Source of the DNA: Hypericibacter adhaerens
Lineage (GTDB): Bacteria; Pseudomonadota; Alphaproteobacteria; Dongiales; Dongiaceae
DNA length: 64,000 nucleotides
Assembly (NCBI RefSeq): GCF_008728835.1
Contig: NZ_CP042582.1
Location: forward strand, 4,623,501 to 4,687,500
Direction: 5' to 3'
Shown here: positions 8,584-17,778 of the stretch, one piece after another
Layout of the letters: every line of letters begins with the position of its first letter
Position numbering within the stretch: the stretch's first letter is position 1
The notes under the pieces: model-generated
Database searches by the model: none
Told to the model about the DNA's origin: nothing
The model's input: only the letters and a program-made list of their open reading frames with translations
Position numbers and translations under genes: made by a program

Positions 8584-9864
8584 TCAGGAGATCGAGGGCA
8601 GCGAACGCTGGCGCTCATGCACCAGGCGACGCAGATGTGCCGTCTTCGCGGCCACCGCGCCGGGGCCGGGATCGACCCGCGCCAGCCCCTGGGCAACGGC
8701 CGCGCGCGCGACGGCCTCCGCCACTTGGGGATAAAGCGTCTCCGAAAGGGGGCTGGGCAGGATCAGATCGGGGGCGAGCGCCGCGTCCGGCACCTCGGCC
8801 GCGATGGCGCGCGAGGCGGCGAGGCACATCTCGCGGCTGACGCGGCGGGTCCTGGTGTCGAGCGCCGCCCGCATCAGGGCCGGGAAGGCCAGCACATTGT
8901 TGCAATGATTCGGGAAGTCGAAGCGGCCGCTGGCGGTGATGGCGGCCCCGGCGGCTTGCGCCTGGTCGGGCCGGATTTCCGGCTCGGGGTTGGCAAGGCC
9001 GAACACGATGGGCCCCGGCGCCATCGACCGGACCATGTCCGGCGTCACCTGATTGGCGACCGACACGCCGATGAAGACGTCGGCACCGCGCAGGGCCGCG
9101 GCGAGATCGCCCTGGAGGCCGTCGCGATTGGTCTCATGCGCGATGCGCCGCCAATGCTCGTGCGGATAAAGCCCGCCGCGATGGAGGATCCCGACCTTGT
9201 CATGGACCGTGATCTCGCCGATCCCCAGCGCCTGGAGCATATCGACCGTCGCGGTCCCGGCCGCCCCGGCCCCGTTCACCACCACCCGCACATCCTGGGA
9301 TTTGCGACCCGTCACCTTGAGCGCGTTGATGAGCGCCGCGGCGATGACGGTGGCGGTGCCGTACTGGTCGTCATGCATCGCCGGAATGGCGACGCGTTCC
9401 TCGAGCCGGCGCACCACCTCGAAGCAGGCGGGGGCCGCCACGTCCTCGATGTTGTAGCCGCCGAAGCCGGGCTCCAGCGCCTCGAGGATGTCGACCAGAT
9501 GGGCGGCGTCGCGGGCCTGGATGCAGAGCGGGAAGCAGTCGATGCCCGCCAGCAGCTTGAACATCGTGGCCTTGCCTTCCATCACCGGCAACGCGGCGCG
9601 GGGACCGGCATTGCCGAAGCCCAGCACCGCCGTGCCGTCGGTGACGATGGCGACCAGATTGTCCTTGGCCGTCAGCTCCGAGAGCGCTTCGGCGCGCGCC
9701 TGGACCTCGCGCACGGCATGGCCGACGCCGGGCGTGTAGGCAACCGCCATGTCCTGCAGCGAATGCACCGCGACCTTGGGCAGGATCTCGATCTTGCCAT
9801 GGCCGTAATAGACGTCGCGGCCGAAGGCGAGCGCCGCCTCCTTGGTGACGGGAGCGTTGGCCAT
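8584..9864 (-). CDS. maeB: Malic enzyme (oxaloacetate-decarboxylating malate dehydrogenase)
   Basis: It converts malate to pyruvate and CO2 with reduction of NAD(P). The 426-residue protein covers the malic N-terminal domain (TPGVGHAVREV, VTDGTAVLGFGNAG, EGKATMFKLLAG) and the NAD-binding domain (VVNGAGAAG). It lacks the C-terminal phosphotransacetylase-like domain found in the long MaeB proteins of many alphaproteobacteria, so it is the short form. It starts 16 bases after the stop of the HD-like gene, so the two are almost certainly cotranscribed. This ties the upstream transporter cluster to C4/C3 carbon flow. Confidence 0.88.
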   Translation of the reverse strand: MANAPVTKEAALAFGRDVYYGHGKIEILPKVAVHSLQDMAVAYTPGVGHAVREVQARAEALSELTAKDNLVAIVTDGTAVLGFGNAGPRAALPVMEGKATMFKLLAGIDCFPLCIQARDAAHLVDILEALEPGFGGYNIEDVAAPACFEVVRRLEERVAIPAMHDDQYGTATVIAAALINALKVTGRKSQDVRVVVNGAGAAGTATVDMLQALGIGEITVHDKVGILHRGGLYPHEHWRRIAHETNRDGLQGDLAAALRGADVFIGVSVANQVTPDMVRSMAPGPIVFGLANPEPEIRPDQAQAAGAAITASGRFDFPNHCNNVLAFPALMRAALDTRTRRVSREMCLAASRAIAAEVPDAALAPDLILPSPLSETLYPQVAEAVARAAVAQGLARVDPGPGAVAAKTAHLRRLVHERQRSLPSIS

Positions 9865-9880
9865 CCTGAGGGGTTGTCCT

Positions 9881-11086
9881 CTAACGCTTCGAGACCAGCC
9901 GCTTCACCACCTTGCGCGCGGCCGCCTCGCCTTCGCGAACCCAGACCTCGTAGAACGGGATCTGGCCGAGCTGCGACCAGACATAGTTCTTGAGCTGGTT
10001 GAAGGGCCGGCCGTTCAGGTCGCGGCCCGACAGGTCGTAATCCTCGGCCGCGATCTGCTTCAGAAGCGGGTAGGTGTAGAGATGGGCGGCGCCCATGGTG
10101 TAGGGCCAGTTCATGTCGGCGAGGTGCGTGACCCACTGCTCGCCCGTGACCGGCGGCAGCACGAGATCCTTGCCCTTCTTCTCCAGGAGCCCGTACTCGA
10201 CCGGATCGACCTGCGCCATCAAGGCGGCGGCCTTGATGAAATGGGCGACGCGCTCGAGCCCGACCCAGTTGCAGATCACCTTCTTGCCGTCCATCGAGGC
10301 GCCGAGCGCCGAGAGCTGGTGAGCCGCCGCCATGGCCAGCACGATGCGGGAATCGAAGCGACGGTGCATCAGCTCCGCCGTGACATAGATGCAGTGCGCA
10401 TGCCAGGTGTCGTCATAGACGGTGCGCGGCTCCTCGAGCCAGGAACCGTCCGCGAGCCACTGATAGAGCCAGACCTTGGGGTATTCATGGACGCAGAGTG
10501 CCGCCGCCGGCAGGTCGCGGTTGAGCGGCAGGCCCAGCGCCTGGCGATAATGGTGGGTGTAGGAATCCGCCATGCGGATGTTGTAGGCGACCGTCATGGC
10601 GAGCCCGCCCGGATGGGCGTTGTAGAAGTCGTTGTGGCTCGAGGGTGCCGTCAGATAGGTCTGCGGCGTCAGATGGCCCTGCGGCCAGACCTCGTCCGGA
10701 TGATCCTCCTTGTTGAAGAATCCGAGCCGGACCATCTCCTTGAAGAGCTTCTTGCGGTCGTCGTCGCGAGGATACATCTCGAGGAAGGTGACCCGGGGGG
10801 CCGCGACGCATTCGGTCATGAGACGGCGATAGCCCACATCCTCGAGGCTCGAGGCCACCGCCAGCAGCTCGTTATAGGCGCTGGTCACCGGCCGCGAGGC
10901 CCTGGCCATGTCCTCCGGCGTCATGGCGATGACGGCCTCGAGGCTGCGCGCGGGCGAGAGATCGAGATCCTTCGAGAAGGCGCCGTAATCGAACTTGCCG
11001 GGCAGCTTCTTGGCCGGTCCCCCCTGCACCGCAGGCGCGTGGTGAACATGGCCATGTCCATGCTGATGCTTGTGCCCCTTCGCCAT
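9881..11086 (-). CDS. HD-domain-like protein with His-rich N-terminus, function unknown
   Basis: I do not recognise a named family for this 401-residue protein. Residues 5-16 are HKHQHGHGHVHH, a probable metal-binding tail. The middle resembles an HD-type metal phosphohydrolase fold: His158 in AHPGGLAMTV, then His200-Glu201 in LCVHEYPKVW where HD enzymes have His-Asp, then DDTWHAHC and AMAAAHQLS. The Glu in place of the defining Asp could change or abolish hydrolase activity. A strong AGGAGG precedes the ATG. It lies 46 bases after the second ABC ATPase and 16 bases before malic enzyme, so it belongs to that run of genes. No membrane segments or signal peptide are seen. Confidence 0.5.
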   Translation of the reverse strand: MAKGHKHQHGHGHVHHAPAVQGGPAKKLPGKFDYGAFSKDLDLSPARSLEAVIAMTPEDMARASRPVTSAYNELLAVASSLEDVGYRRLMTECVAAPRVTFLEMYPRDDDRKKLFKEMVRLGFFNKEDHPDEVWPQGHLTPQTYLTAPSSHNDFYNAHPGGLAMTVAYNIRMADSYTHHYRQALGLPLNRDLPAAALCVHEYPKVWLYQWLADGSWLEEPRTVYDDTWHAHCIYVTAELMHRRFDSRIVLAMAAAHQLSALGASMDGKKVICNWVGLERVAHFIKAAALMAQVDPVEYGLLEKKGKDLVLPPVTGEQWVTHLADMNWPYTMGAAHLYTYPLLKQIAAEDYDLSGRDLNGRPFNQLKNYVWSQLGQIPFYEVWVREGEAAARKVVKRLVSKR

Positions 11087-11132
11087 GATGGCCTCCTGTT
11101 GCCTGTCCTTTGGGTTCTTGCCCGTTCCGGCT

Positions 11133-12218
11133 TCAGCGCAGGAACTGGTCTGTCTCGCGATTGAGCAGATGATGCGGCTTGGGCGTGAAGCCGAGCCAGG
11201 CCCGCCCCTCGCCCTTCACGGCATGATCGTCGGCGATGACCGCCTTCAGCGCCGTGGAGCCCAGCCGCAGATCGAGGATGGTCTTGGGGCCCAGATGCTC
11301 GGCCCAGACGATCTCGGCCGGAAAAGGCGTGTCGCGGCTCTCTGCCGGCGCGACGCGGATCTCCTCGGCCCGCAAGCCCAGCCCCACCTGGCGCGGCAGG
11401 GTCGTGATCGCCGGGTCGAGGTTCCGCAACGGGACCCGGAAGCCGGCGCCGGCGAGGATCGGCGCGCCGCCCTCGCTCGTGACCTCGGCATCGAGGATGT
11501 TCATCGGCGGCGTGCCGATGAAGCGTGCCACGAAGCGGTTGGCGGGCCGGTCATAGATCTCCTGCGGCCGGCCGATCTGCTGGATGCGGCCTTCGTTCAG
11601 CACCACGATCCGGTCCGAGAGGCTCATCGCCTCGATCTGGTCGTGCGTGACATAGAGGATGGTCTGGCGGCGCTCGCGATGCAGCTTCTTGAACTCGATC
11701 CGGAGCGCGATGCGGATGCGGGCGTCGAGATTGGAGAGCGGCTCGTCGAGCAGCAGCAGGTCGCTCGGCCGGATGATGGCTCGCCCGATCGCCACGCGCT
11801 GCTGTTCGCCGCCGGAGAAGGTGCGGGGATAGCGGTTCAGCACATGGCCGATCCTGAGCAGCTCGGCCGTCTGGCGCACCCGCGCCTCGACCGAAGCTCC
11901 CGTCTCCCCCGCCGCGGTCAGCGGGAAAGCGATGTTCTCGAAGCCCGTCATAGTGGGGAACAGCGCGATGTTCTGGAACAGCAGGCTCACGCCGCGATCC
12001 TTGGGCGCCACGTCGGCGAGATCGCGGCCCTTGGCCAGGATGCGGCCTCGGTCCGGCCGGATCAGGCCGGCGATGGTCTTGAGCAGGGTCGATTTGCCGG
12101 CATTGGTGGGGCCCACCACGCAGAGGAACTCGCCTTCCGCGACCTCGAACCCGATATCGGCCAGCGCCGTCACCTTGTCGAAACGCTTGGTCAGGCCCTG
12201 GATCTGGAGCGCGCTCAT
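11133..12218 (-). CDS. Carbohydrate-type ABC transporter ATP-binding protein (second of two)
   Basis: This 361-residue MalK/UgpC-like ATPase energises sugar or polyol import. It has the signature FSGGEQQRVAIGRA, Walker B LLLLDEPLSNLD, the switch YVTHDQIEAMSL and a C-terminal MalK-type regulatory extension. Walker A reads GPTNAGKST, whereas the neighbour has the usual GPSGCGKST; the key Gly-Lys-Ser/Thr remain. Its ATG overlaps the stop of the preceding ATPase gene by four bases, so the two are translationally coupled and probably act as a heterodimer. Confidence 0.9.
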   Translation of the reverse strand: MSALQIQGLTKRFDKVTALADIGFEVAEGEFLCVVGPTNAGKSTLLKTIAGLIRPDRGRILAKGRDLADVAPKDRGVSLLFQNIALFPTMTGFENIAFPLTAAGETGASVEARVRQTAELLRIGHVLNRYPRTFSGGEQQRVAIGRAIIRPSDLLLLDEPLSNLDARIRIALRIEFKKLHRERRQTILYVTHDQIEAMSLSDRIVVLNEGRIQQIGRPQEIYDRPANRFVARFIGTPPMNILDAEVTSEGGAPILAGAGFRVPLRNLDPAITTLPRQVGLGLRAEEIRVAPAESRDTPFPAEIVWAEHLGPKTILDLRLGSTALKAVIADDHAVKGEGRAWLGFTPKPHHLLNRETDQFLR

Positions 12219-13297
12219 GCCGCCACCCCGAAGGATTCGATCGGCAGGACGGCGTCGCTGCCGGCATCGATCAGGAGGGCGCGCCTCAGATCGAACTGCA
12301 GCGAGACACGGTCGCCTTCGCGCGCCTGGCCGGTCGGCGTGACGATCTGGAGGAGCTGCCCGCCATACTCGACATGCAGCACCTCTTCGGCGCCCAGCGT
12401 CTCGAGAAAGCGGACGGGAAAACTGCCGCCCGTTCCGATGCGGATGTCGTGCGGCCGGATGCCGAGCCAGTGCCGGCCGGCCGGCGCGGAACCACGGCCC
12501 AGCACGAGCCCGCGATGGCCGGCGGTGGTGACGGCGACCTGACCGCCGCCGGTCTGGACCTCGCAGGCGATCAGGTTGATCGGAGGGTCACCGATGAACT
12601 CGGCGACGAAGCGGTTGCGCGGCCGACGATAAATCTCCTCCGGCGTGCCGATCTGCTGCAGTTCGCCCATGCTCATGACCGCGATCCGGTCGGACATGCT
12701 CATCGCCTCGACCTGGTCGTGCGTCACATAGAGCACGGTCTGCTGCAGTTGCTTCTGGATCAGCTTCATCTCGCCGCGCAGGCTGGCCCGCAGCGCCGCG
12801 TCGAGATTGGACATGGGCTCGTCGAGCAGGACGAGCTGCGGCTCGGTCACCAGCACCCGCCCGATCGCGACCCGCTGCATCTCGCTCATGTTGAGCCGGT
12901 CGCCGCGCCGGTCGAGCAGGTTCGTCAGGTCGAGCCGCTCGGCGATGGCCTGGACGGCCTTCGCGCGTTCGGCCCGCCCCACGCCCTTGGCCTCGAGCCC
13001 GAAGGCCAGGTTCGCGCGCACGCTGAGCTTGCTGAAGACCGCATAGTCCTGGAACACGAGGCCGATGCGCCGGCGCTGCGGCGGCAGCCCCTCGACCGAC
13101 TGTCCGTCCACCAGGATCGAGCCCGCGGTCGGGGTCTCGAAGCCGGCCACCATGGCGAGCGTCGTCGATTTGCCGCAGCCGGAGGGGCCCAGCAGCGACA
13201 CGAACTCGCCCTTCTCCAGCGAAAGCGACAGCTTCTTGACCGCGACGGTCTCGTCGAAGCGCTTCTCCAGATCGCGCAGCTCGAGCTTCGCCGTCAT
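12215..13297 (-). CDS. Carbohydrate-type ABC transporter ATP-binding protein (first of two)
   Basis: This 360-residue MalK-family ATPase has Walker A GPSGCGKST, Walker B LVLLDEPMSNLD and switch YVTHDQVEAMSM. The signature region reads LNMSEMQRVAIGR in place of LSGGQQQRVAIGR: the two glycines are missing, so its half of the composite site is weakened. Paired with the partner's intact FSGGEQQR, this suggests an asymmetric heterodimer. The ATG at 13297 (after GAGGG) is chosen over one at 13324, which would overlap the permease gene further. Importers with two different ATPases and two permeases include the rhizobial glycerol transporter, but identity is not shown here. Confidence 0.9.
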   Translation of the reverse strand: MTAKLELRDLEKRFDETVAVKKLSLSLEKGEFVSLLGPSGCGKSTTLAMVAGFETPTAGSILVDGQSVEGLPPQRRRIGLVFQDYAVFSKLSVRANLAFGLEAKGVGRAERAKAVQAIAERLDLTNLLDRRGDRLNMSEMQRVAIGRVLVTEPQLVLLDEPMSNLDAALRASLRGEMKLIQKQLQQTVLYVTHDQVEAMSMSDRIAVMSMGELQQIGTPEEIYRRPRNRFVAEFIGDPPINLIACEVQTGGGQVAVTTAGHRGLVLGRGSAPAGRHWLGIRPHDIRIGTGGSFPVRFLETLGAEEVLHVEYGGQLLQIVTPTGQAREGDRVSLQFDLRRALLIDAGSDAVLPIESFGVAA

Positions 13298-13304
13298 GGC
13301 ACCC

Positions 13305-14210
13305 TCACCGCTTGACCGCGCCAAAGGAGAGGCCGCGCACGAGCTGGCTCTGGATCAGGTAGCCGAAGACGATCACCGGCAGGGTCGAGATCGTGCCCAT
13401 GGCGGCCTGCACGCCATAGAGCTTGCCGGAGCTGGCCGAGACATAGTTCGCCACCTGGACCGTGACGGTGACGATATGGCCCTGGGTGAGCGTGAGGGCG
13501 AACAGGAACTCCGACCAGTTGAGGATGAAGATGAAGAGGGCCGTGGCGAGGATGCCGCCCTTGACCAGCGGCAGGGTCACGGTAAGGAAGGCGCGCAGAG
13601 GGCCCATGCCATAGAGCATGGCCGCGCCCTCGATCTCGACCGGCACCTCGTCGATGAAGCTGCGGATCATCCAGACGGAGAACGGCAGGGTGAAGGCCGT
13701 ATAGGCGATGATGAGGCCCGGGAAGGTGTCGGAGAGCCGCAGGAAGGAGAACACCACCACCATCGGCACCACCACCGCGATCGGCGGGAACATGCGGATG
13801 GTCAGGAACTGGAAGGGGTAGTTGTCGCCGCCGGTGCGGTAGCGCGAGATCGAGTAGGCCGCCAGCGTGCCGAAGAGCACGGAGAGGATCGTGGCCGAGA
13901 CCGAGATGATCGCGGAATCGCCGAAGGCCTTCCAGGCGCTGGTCGAGACCTTGTAGTCGAGCGAGCCCGCCTCGCTGGCCGCGAAGGCGCGCGCGGCCTC
14001 GGGCGCGAACACGATGCGGTAGTTCTGGAGCGTGGGCCGCTCCGTGACCCAGACCGGCGGATAGGCGGCCCATTCGTCCTGCGGCTTGAGCGAGGTCGAA
14101 ACCAGCCAGAAGATCGGGAAGAAGCTGATCACCATGGCGAGCGCCACGGCGATCCGGCGCAGGGCCTTCCCGCCCCGGGATTCCTTGCCGACCATCGCCG
14201 CCCTAGCCAT
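13305..14210 (-). CDS. Carbohydrate-type ABC permease (MalG-like)
   Basis: This 301-residue inner-membrane permease has six predicted helices. The cytoplasmic EAA loop, EGAAMLYGMGPLRAFLTVTLPL at about residues 190-212, docks to the ATPase. The N-terminal helix SFFPIFWLVSTSLKP followed by a periplasmic segment is typical of MalG-type permeases. The start at 14210 overlaps the stop of the partner permease; an ATG at 14195 after AGGG is an equally plausible start. Its stop is eight bases before the ATG of the first ATPase, so the genes form one operon. Confidence 0.88.
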   Translation of the reverse strand: MARAAMVGKESRGGKALRRIAVALAMVISFFPIFWLVSTSLKPQDEWAAYPPVWVTERPTLQNYRIVFAPEAARAFAASEAGSLDYKVSTSAWKAFGDSAIISVSATILSVLFGTLAAYSISRYRTGGDNYPFQFLTIRMFPPIAVVVPMVVVFSFLRLSDTFPGLIIAYTAFTLPFSVWMIRSFIDEVPVEIEGAAMLYGMGPLRAFLTVTLPLVKGGILATALFIFILNWSEFLFALTLTQGHIVTVTVQVANYVSASSGKLYGVQAAMGTISTLPVIVFGYLIQSQLVRGLSFGAVKR

Positions 14211-15129
14211 GGTGCTGCTTCAGGGGCCGGGCCAGCGCCAGGCAGATGGAGACGACCAGAACCAGCACGACCAGCGCCGCGGCGGCGATATAGCCGATGC
14301 GGAAATAGACGAAGGCGCCGTTATACATGTACATCGAGATGGTCTCGGTCGAGGCGCCGGGCCCGCCGCGCGTGAGGATGTAGATGGCGTCGAAGATCTT
14401 AAAGGTCTCGATGCTGCGGATGAGGAGCGCCACCAGGATCACCGGCGTCAGGAGCGGCAGCATGATGCGGAAGAAGATCCGCACCTGCGAGGCGCCGAGC
14501 GCCTGGGCGGCGCGGATCTGGTTCTGCGGCAGGTTCATGAGGCCCGTCAGCAGCAGCAGGAACATGAGCGGCGTCCATTGCCAGACCTCGCAGGCGACGA
14601 TCGGCGCCAGCGCCCAGTCCGGGTCGGAGAGCCAAGAAAACTGGAAGTTCATGCCGGTGACGAACCCGATCAGGTGATTGATCGGCCCGCGATCGTTGAA
14701 CAGCATGAAGAAGGCGTTGGCCGCGTCGACCGGCACGATCATCATCGGCAGGATCAGCACGCTGACGGCGAGCTTGCGCCAGGGCCATTCGTCGAGGAAC
14801 AGCAGCGCCAGCCCCAGCGCGATGACGAGCTCGAATCCGACCGCAACCGCCACCACCAGCGCGGTGCGCCAGAGCGAGTTGATGAAGCGCGTGTCGAACC
14901 AGAGATCGTTGAAGTTCCAGAACCAGGAGAACTCGGCATCGTACCAGGCCGTGCCCTGGGTGGGCTGCCAGTCGGTCAGGCTGAGCCAGATCGCGATCAG
15001 GGTCGGCGCCAGCACCACGGCCAGCATGGTGAGCTGCGCCGGCAGCACGAGCGCGACGTTGAAGGGAAGCAGGCGCCGCGTCCGACCCGTCGGCGCTGTC
15101 GTCGCTGGATCAACGGTCTGAGAGGTCAT
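14203..15129 (-). CDS. Carbohydrate-type ABC permease (MalF-like)
   Basis: This 308-residue integral membrane protein is the second subunit of the translocation pore. It has MalF-type features: an N-terminal helix near residues 20-50 (LVLPAQLTMLAVVLAPTL), and the EAA loop with RAAQALGASQVRIFFRIMLPL near residues 220-240. It overlaps the MalG-like gene by eight bases and lies 72 bases after the binding-protein gene. Together with the two ATPases and the binding protein it completes one importer. Confidence 0.88.
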   Translation of the reverse strand: MTSQTVDPATTAPTGRTRRLLPFNVALVLPAQLTMLAVVLAPTLIAIWLSLTDWQPTQGTAWYDAEFSWFWNFNDLWFDTRFINSLWRTALVVAVAVGFELVIALGLALLFLDEWPWRKLAVSVLILPMMIVPVDAANAFFMLFNDRGPINHLIGFVTGMNFQFSWLSDPDWALAPIVACEVWQWTPLMFLLLLTGLMNLPQNQIRAAQALGASQVRIFFRIMLPLLTPVILVALLIRSIETFKIFDAIYILTRGGPGASTETISMYMYNGAFVYFRIGYIAAAALVVLVLVVSICLALARPLKQHHG

Positions 15130-15201
15130 GGTCCGGTCAGTCTAGGAGGAACCGGCGGGCGGGAACATCCCCGCCCGCCGGCACCATAGGCCTCGTCCAG
15201 G

Positions 15202-16686
15202 TCAGGTCAGCTCGTCGCGGATGCTCCGGGGATAGAGGGACTTCAGGAACTTCCACTGCTCCTGCTGGCCCTTCTTGCCCGCGCGCCGCGTGATGCGGTT
15301 CCAGGTGTTGGCGACGTCGTCGAGCGCCTCCTTCGGCTTCTGCTTGCCGACATCGACATCCTGGATGGCGACCCGGAGCGCGTCGAAATACTCGCCCTGA
15401 CCCTTGAGATAGAGGTCCGGGATGCTGCCCCGCATCGAGGCCTCGTGCACCACCAGGAACGCCTCCGAGTAGGACTTGATGATATCCGGGTCCTTGTAAT
15501 GCTCGGAGCGGAAGGGATCGAAATAGCCGTCCGGATCGCGCACGGCCACGGTCGATTCCTTCGGGCTGGTGGCGAAGAGCGTGAAGAGATAGGCGATCTC
15601 CGGCTCCTTCGACACGCTGGAGACGACATAGTTCCAGCCCCAGTTGAAGTAGGGCGTCTTGAGCAGCTTGCCCTTGACGTTGCCGCCCGGCGTGAAGCCG
15701 AAGGCGAGCTTGCCTTTCACGCTCGACTTGTCGCTGTTGAGGTATTTCTGCGTGCCGCCCCAGCCGATATTGGCGTAGCTGTCGCCCTTGCCATAGGCCT
15801 CGAAATTCTCGAACAGGCCGTTGGTGCGGGCACCGGGGTAGAGATACTGCGAGGCCGCGACCAGCTCTTCCAGCGCCTTCACGCCCGCCTCGTTGTTGAT
15901 CTGCGGGTTGAGGTCGTTGTCGAAGGGGTAGAAGCCCTTGGCATGGAAGCGCACCCACCATTCCCAGGCGATGAAATACTGGGTGCGGAACAAGGCGCCG
16001 CCATACTGGCCCTTGTCCGGGCGGTGGAAATGCTTGAGCTGGGCGTCGAGCTCTTCCCAGGTGTCCGGCACCTTGAGGGCATAGCCGTTCGCGTCGGCGA
16101 AGGCCTTCTGCTCCTCGGGATTGTCCAGCCACTCCTTGAGATAGAACATCACATAGGTGTCGCCGTCGGTCTGGTAGCCGTAGAAGCTGTCCTTGTAGAA
16201 ATCGCCGATCGAATAGAGCGTGTCGGCCTGGAAGCCGTCGGGCTGGTATTTCGCGGCATATTTGTCGAGATTGACCAGGATGCCCGACTCGACCAGGTCC
16301 GGAATCCCGAAGGTGGCCGGCAGGGCGATGTCGAAGGCGCCGGTCTTGGCCACCGCCTCCAGCAGCATCTTCTGGTTGATCTCGCCCAGCGGCACCTCGA
16401 TATACTCGACCTTGATGCCGGTCTGGGCCGTCCAGACCTCGGCCACCGGCTTCACGTTGCCGAGCGAGCCGGAGGGCTCGAGGATCTTGAGCGTGATGTC
16501 CCGGCCGGCCGCGAGTTTCTTGGCGGCGGCGGCCGCATCGGTATCGACCGTGTCCAGCGCCAACGCCGCCTGCGCGGACCGCGGACGCATCACATAGCTC
16601 GGCAGCAATGCCGAACCGGCAACGGCGGCCGCTCCTTGCAGGAAACGACGCCGGGTTGATGAAAGCTCTGTCAATTTCTTACGCAT
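15202..16686 (-). CDS. Tat-exported carbohydrate-type solute-binding protein
   Basis: This 494-residue extracellular solute-binding protein (family 1) should deliver substrate to the permease pair encoded just downstream. It begins with a twin-arginine signal: STRRRFLQGAAAVAGSALL, and a cleavage-like end near residue 40 (RSAQA). The mature part starts ITLKILEPSG and has the usual two-lobe pattern. Tat export implies that it folds in the cytoplasm before export. A GAGGGAG ribosome site lies four bases before the ATG. It is the first gene of the leftward importer run, and the 102-base gap upstream probably holds the promoter. Confidence 0.88.
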   Translation of the reverse strand: MRKKLTELSSTRRRFLQGAAAVAGSALLPSYVMRPRSAQAALALDTVDTDAAAAAKKLAAGRDITLKILEPSGSLGNVKPVAEVWTAQTGIKVEYIEVPLGEINQKMLLEAVAKTGAFDIALPATFGIPDLVESGILVNLDKYAAKYQPDGFQADTLYSIGDFYKDSFYGYQTDGDTYVMFYLKEWLDNPEEQKAFADANGYALKVPDTWEELDAQLKHFHRPDKGQYGGALFRTQYFIAWEWWVRFHAKGFYPFDNDLNPQINNEAGVKALEELVAASQYLYPGARTNGLFENFEAYGKGDSYANIGWGGTQKYLNSDKSSVKGKLAFGFTPGGNVKGKLLKTPYFNWGWNYVVSSVSKEPEIAYLFTLFATSPKESTVAVRDPDGYFDPFRSEHYKDPDIIKSYSEAFLVVHEASMRGSIPDLYLKGQGEYFDALRVAIQDVDVGKQKPKEALDDVANTWNRITRRAGKKGQQEQWKFLKSLYPRSIRDELT

Positions 16687-16788
16687 CTTGCTCCCTCGCT
16701 TGTTCCGCTATCCCTGTGCTTGCGTCTTGGCCTTGATCTTCTTGGTCGAGCGTTCTTGTCGCGCATATCCATGGGGCCGTTCCGGCCG

Positions 16789-17778
16789 CTACTTCATGAC
16801 GATGAGCTTGCTGCGGTCCTGGCTGATCAGGACGGCGCCGATGACGACGATCCCCTTGATGACCATCTGCGTGTATTGATTGACGCCGAGGAGATTGAGG
16901 CCGTTATCGAGCAGCGTGATGATGAGGACGCCGATCAGCGTCCGCTGCAGCCCGCCGACGCCGCCCGAGAGCGAGGTGCCGCCCACGACGATCGCAGCGA
17001 GGCTGTTGAGCAGCAGCTCCGAGCCCAGGGTCGGGCCGGCGGCACCGAGCCGCGCGACGCCCAAGGCGCCGCCCAGCCCCGCCATCGCTCCCGACAGGGT
17101 GAAGGCATAGATCTTGTAGCGCCGCACCGGCACGCCCGAGGTCCGTGCCACGGCCTCGCCGCCGCCGATCACGTACATGTAGCGGCCGAAGCGGGTGCGG
17201 AAGCAGACGAAGACCGAGACGGCCCAGGCCGCCAGCGCGAAGAGCGCGATGTTGGAGACATAGGGGATCGCCTGGCCGATCGCGAGATTCTCGAAGGCCA
17301 CCGAATCGAAGCGCAAGGCGCGGCCCTGCAACAGGTTCCAGGCGAGGCCGGTGAAGACCGAGAGGCTGCCCAGCGTCACGACGAAGGACGGGATCGCGCC
17401 ATAGGCGAAGATGAGGCCGTTCACCAGCCCCAGCAGCAGCCCGATAAGGATCGCGACCGGCACCGCCGCGATGCCGAGATCGAGCGCGTTGATGAGCAGC
17501 ACCGTGACCGAGCCCGTCAGCAGCACCGTGGCGCCGACCGAGAGATCGATCGAGCCCATCAGGATCACGAAGGTGGCGCCCAGGCAGGCCAGCAGCAGGA
17601 CGCTCATCTGGCCGGAAATGGCGGTCAGGTTCCGCAGGGTGAGGAAGGAATCGGTCGTGACCGAAAAGAACAGGATGAGCGCCAGGACCACCGCCACCGG
17701 CAGCCAGAGGACGAGCTTCGCCGACAGCCCCTGCTGTCGGAGCGCGGCGGCGGGCGGGCGCTGGCGTTCCACGTTCAA
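16789..17778 (-). CDS. Ribose/xylose-type ABC permease (RbsC-like), TTG start
   Basis: This 329-residue permease of the RbsC/BPD_transp_2 family has eight to ten hydrophobic helices and the family phrases GSIDLSVGA and TLGSLSVFTGLAW. Its last segment (SRDK-like QDRSKLIVMK) is cytoplasmic. The frame is open far upstream, but the DNA there encodes the ATPase in another frame. The best start is TTG at 17778, preceded by AGGGGA at seven bases and overlapping the ATPase stop codon; GTG at 17772 is the alternative. It is the last gene of the HisD-like operon. Confidence 0.85.
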   Translation of the reverse strand: MNVERQRPPAAALRQQGLSAKLVLWLPVAVVLALILFFSVTTDSFLTLRNLTAISGQMSVLLLACLGATFVILMGSIDLSVGATVLLTGSVTVLLINALDLGIAAVPVAILIGLLLGLVNGLIFAYGAIPSFVVTLGSLSVFTGLAWNLLQGRALRFDSVAFENLAIGQAIPYVSNIALFALAAWAVSVFVCFRTRFGRYMYVIGGGEAVARTSGVPVRRYKIYAFTLSGAMAGLGGALGVARLGAAGPTLGSELLLNSLAAIVVGGTSLSGGVGGLQRTLIGVLIITLLDNGLNLLGVNQYTQMVIKGIVVIGAVLISQDRSKLIVMK

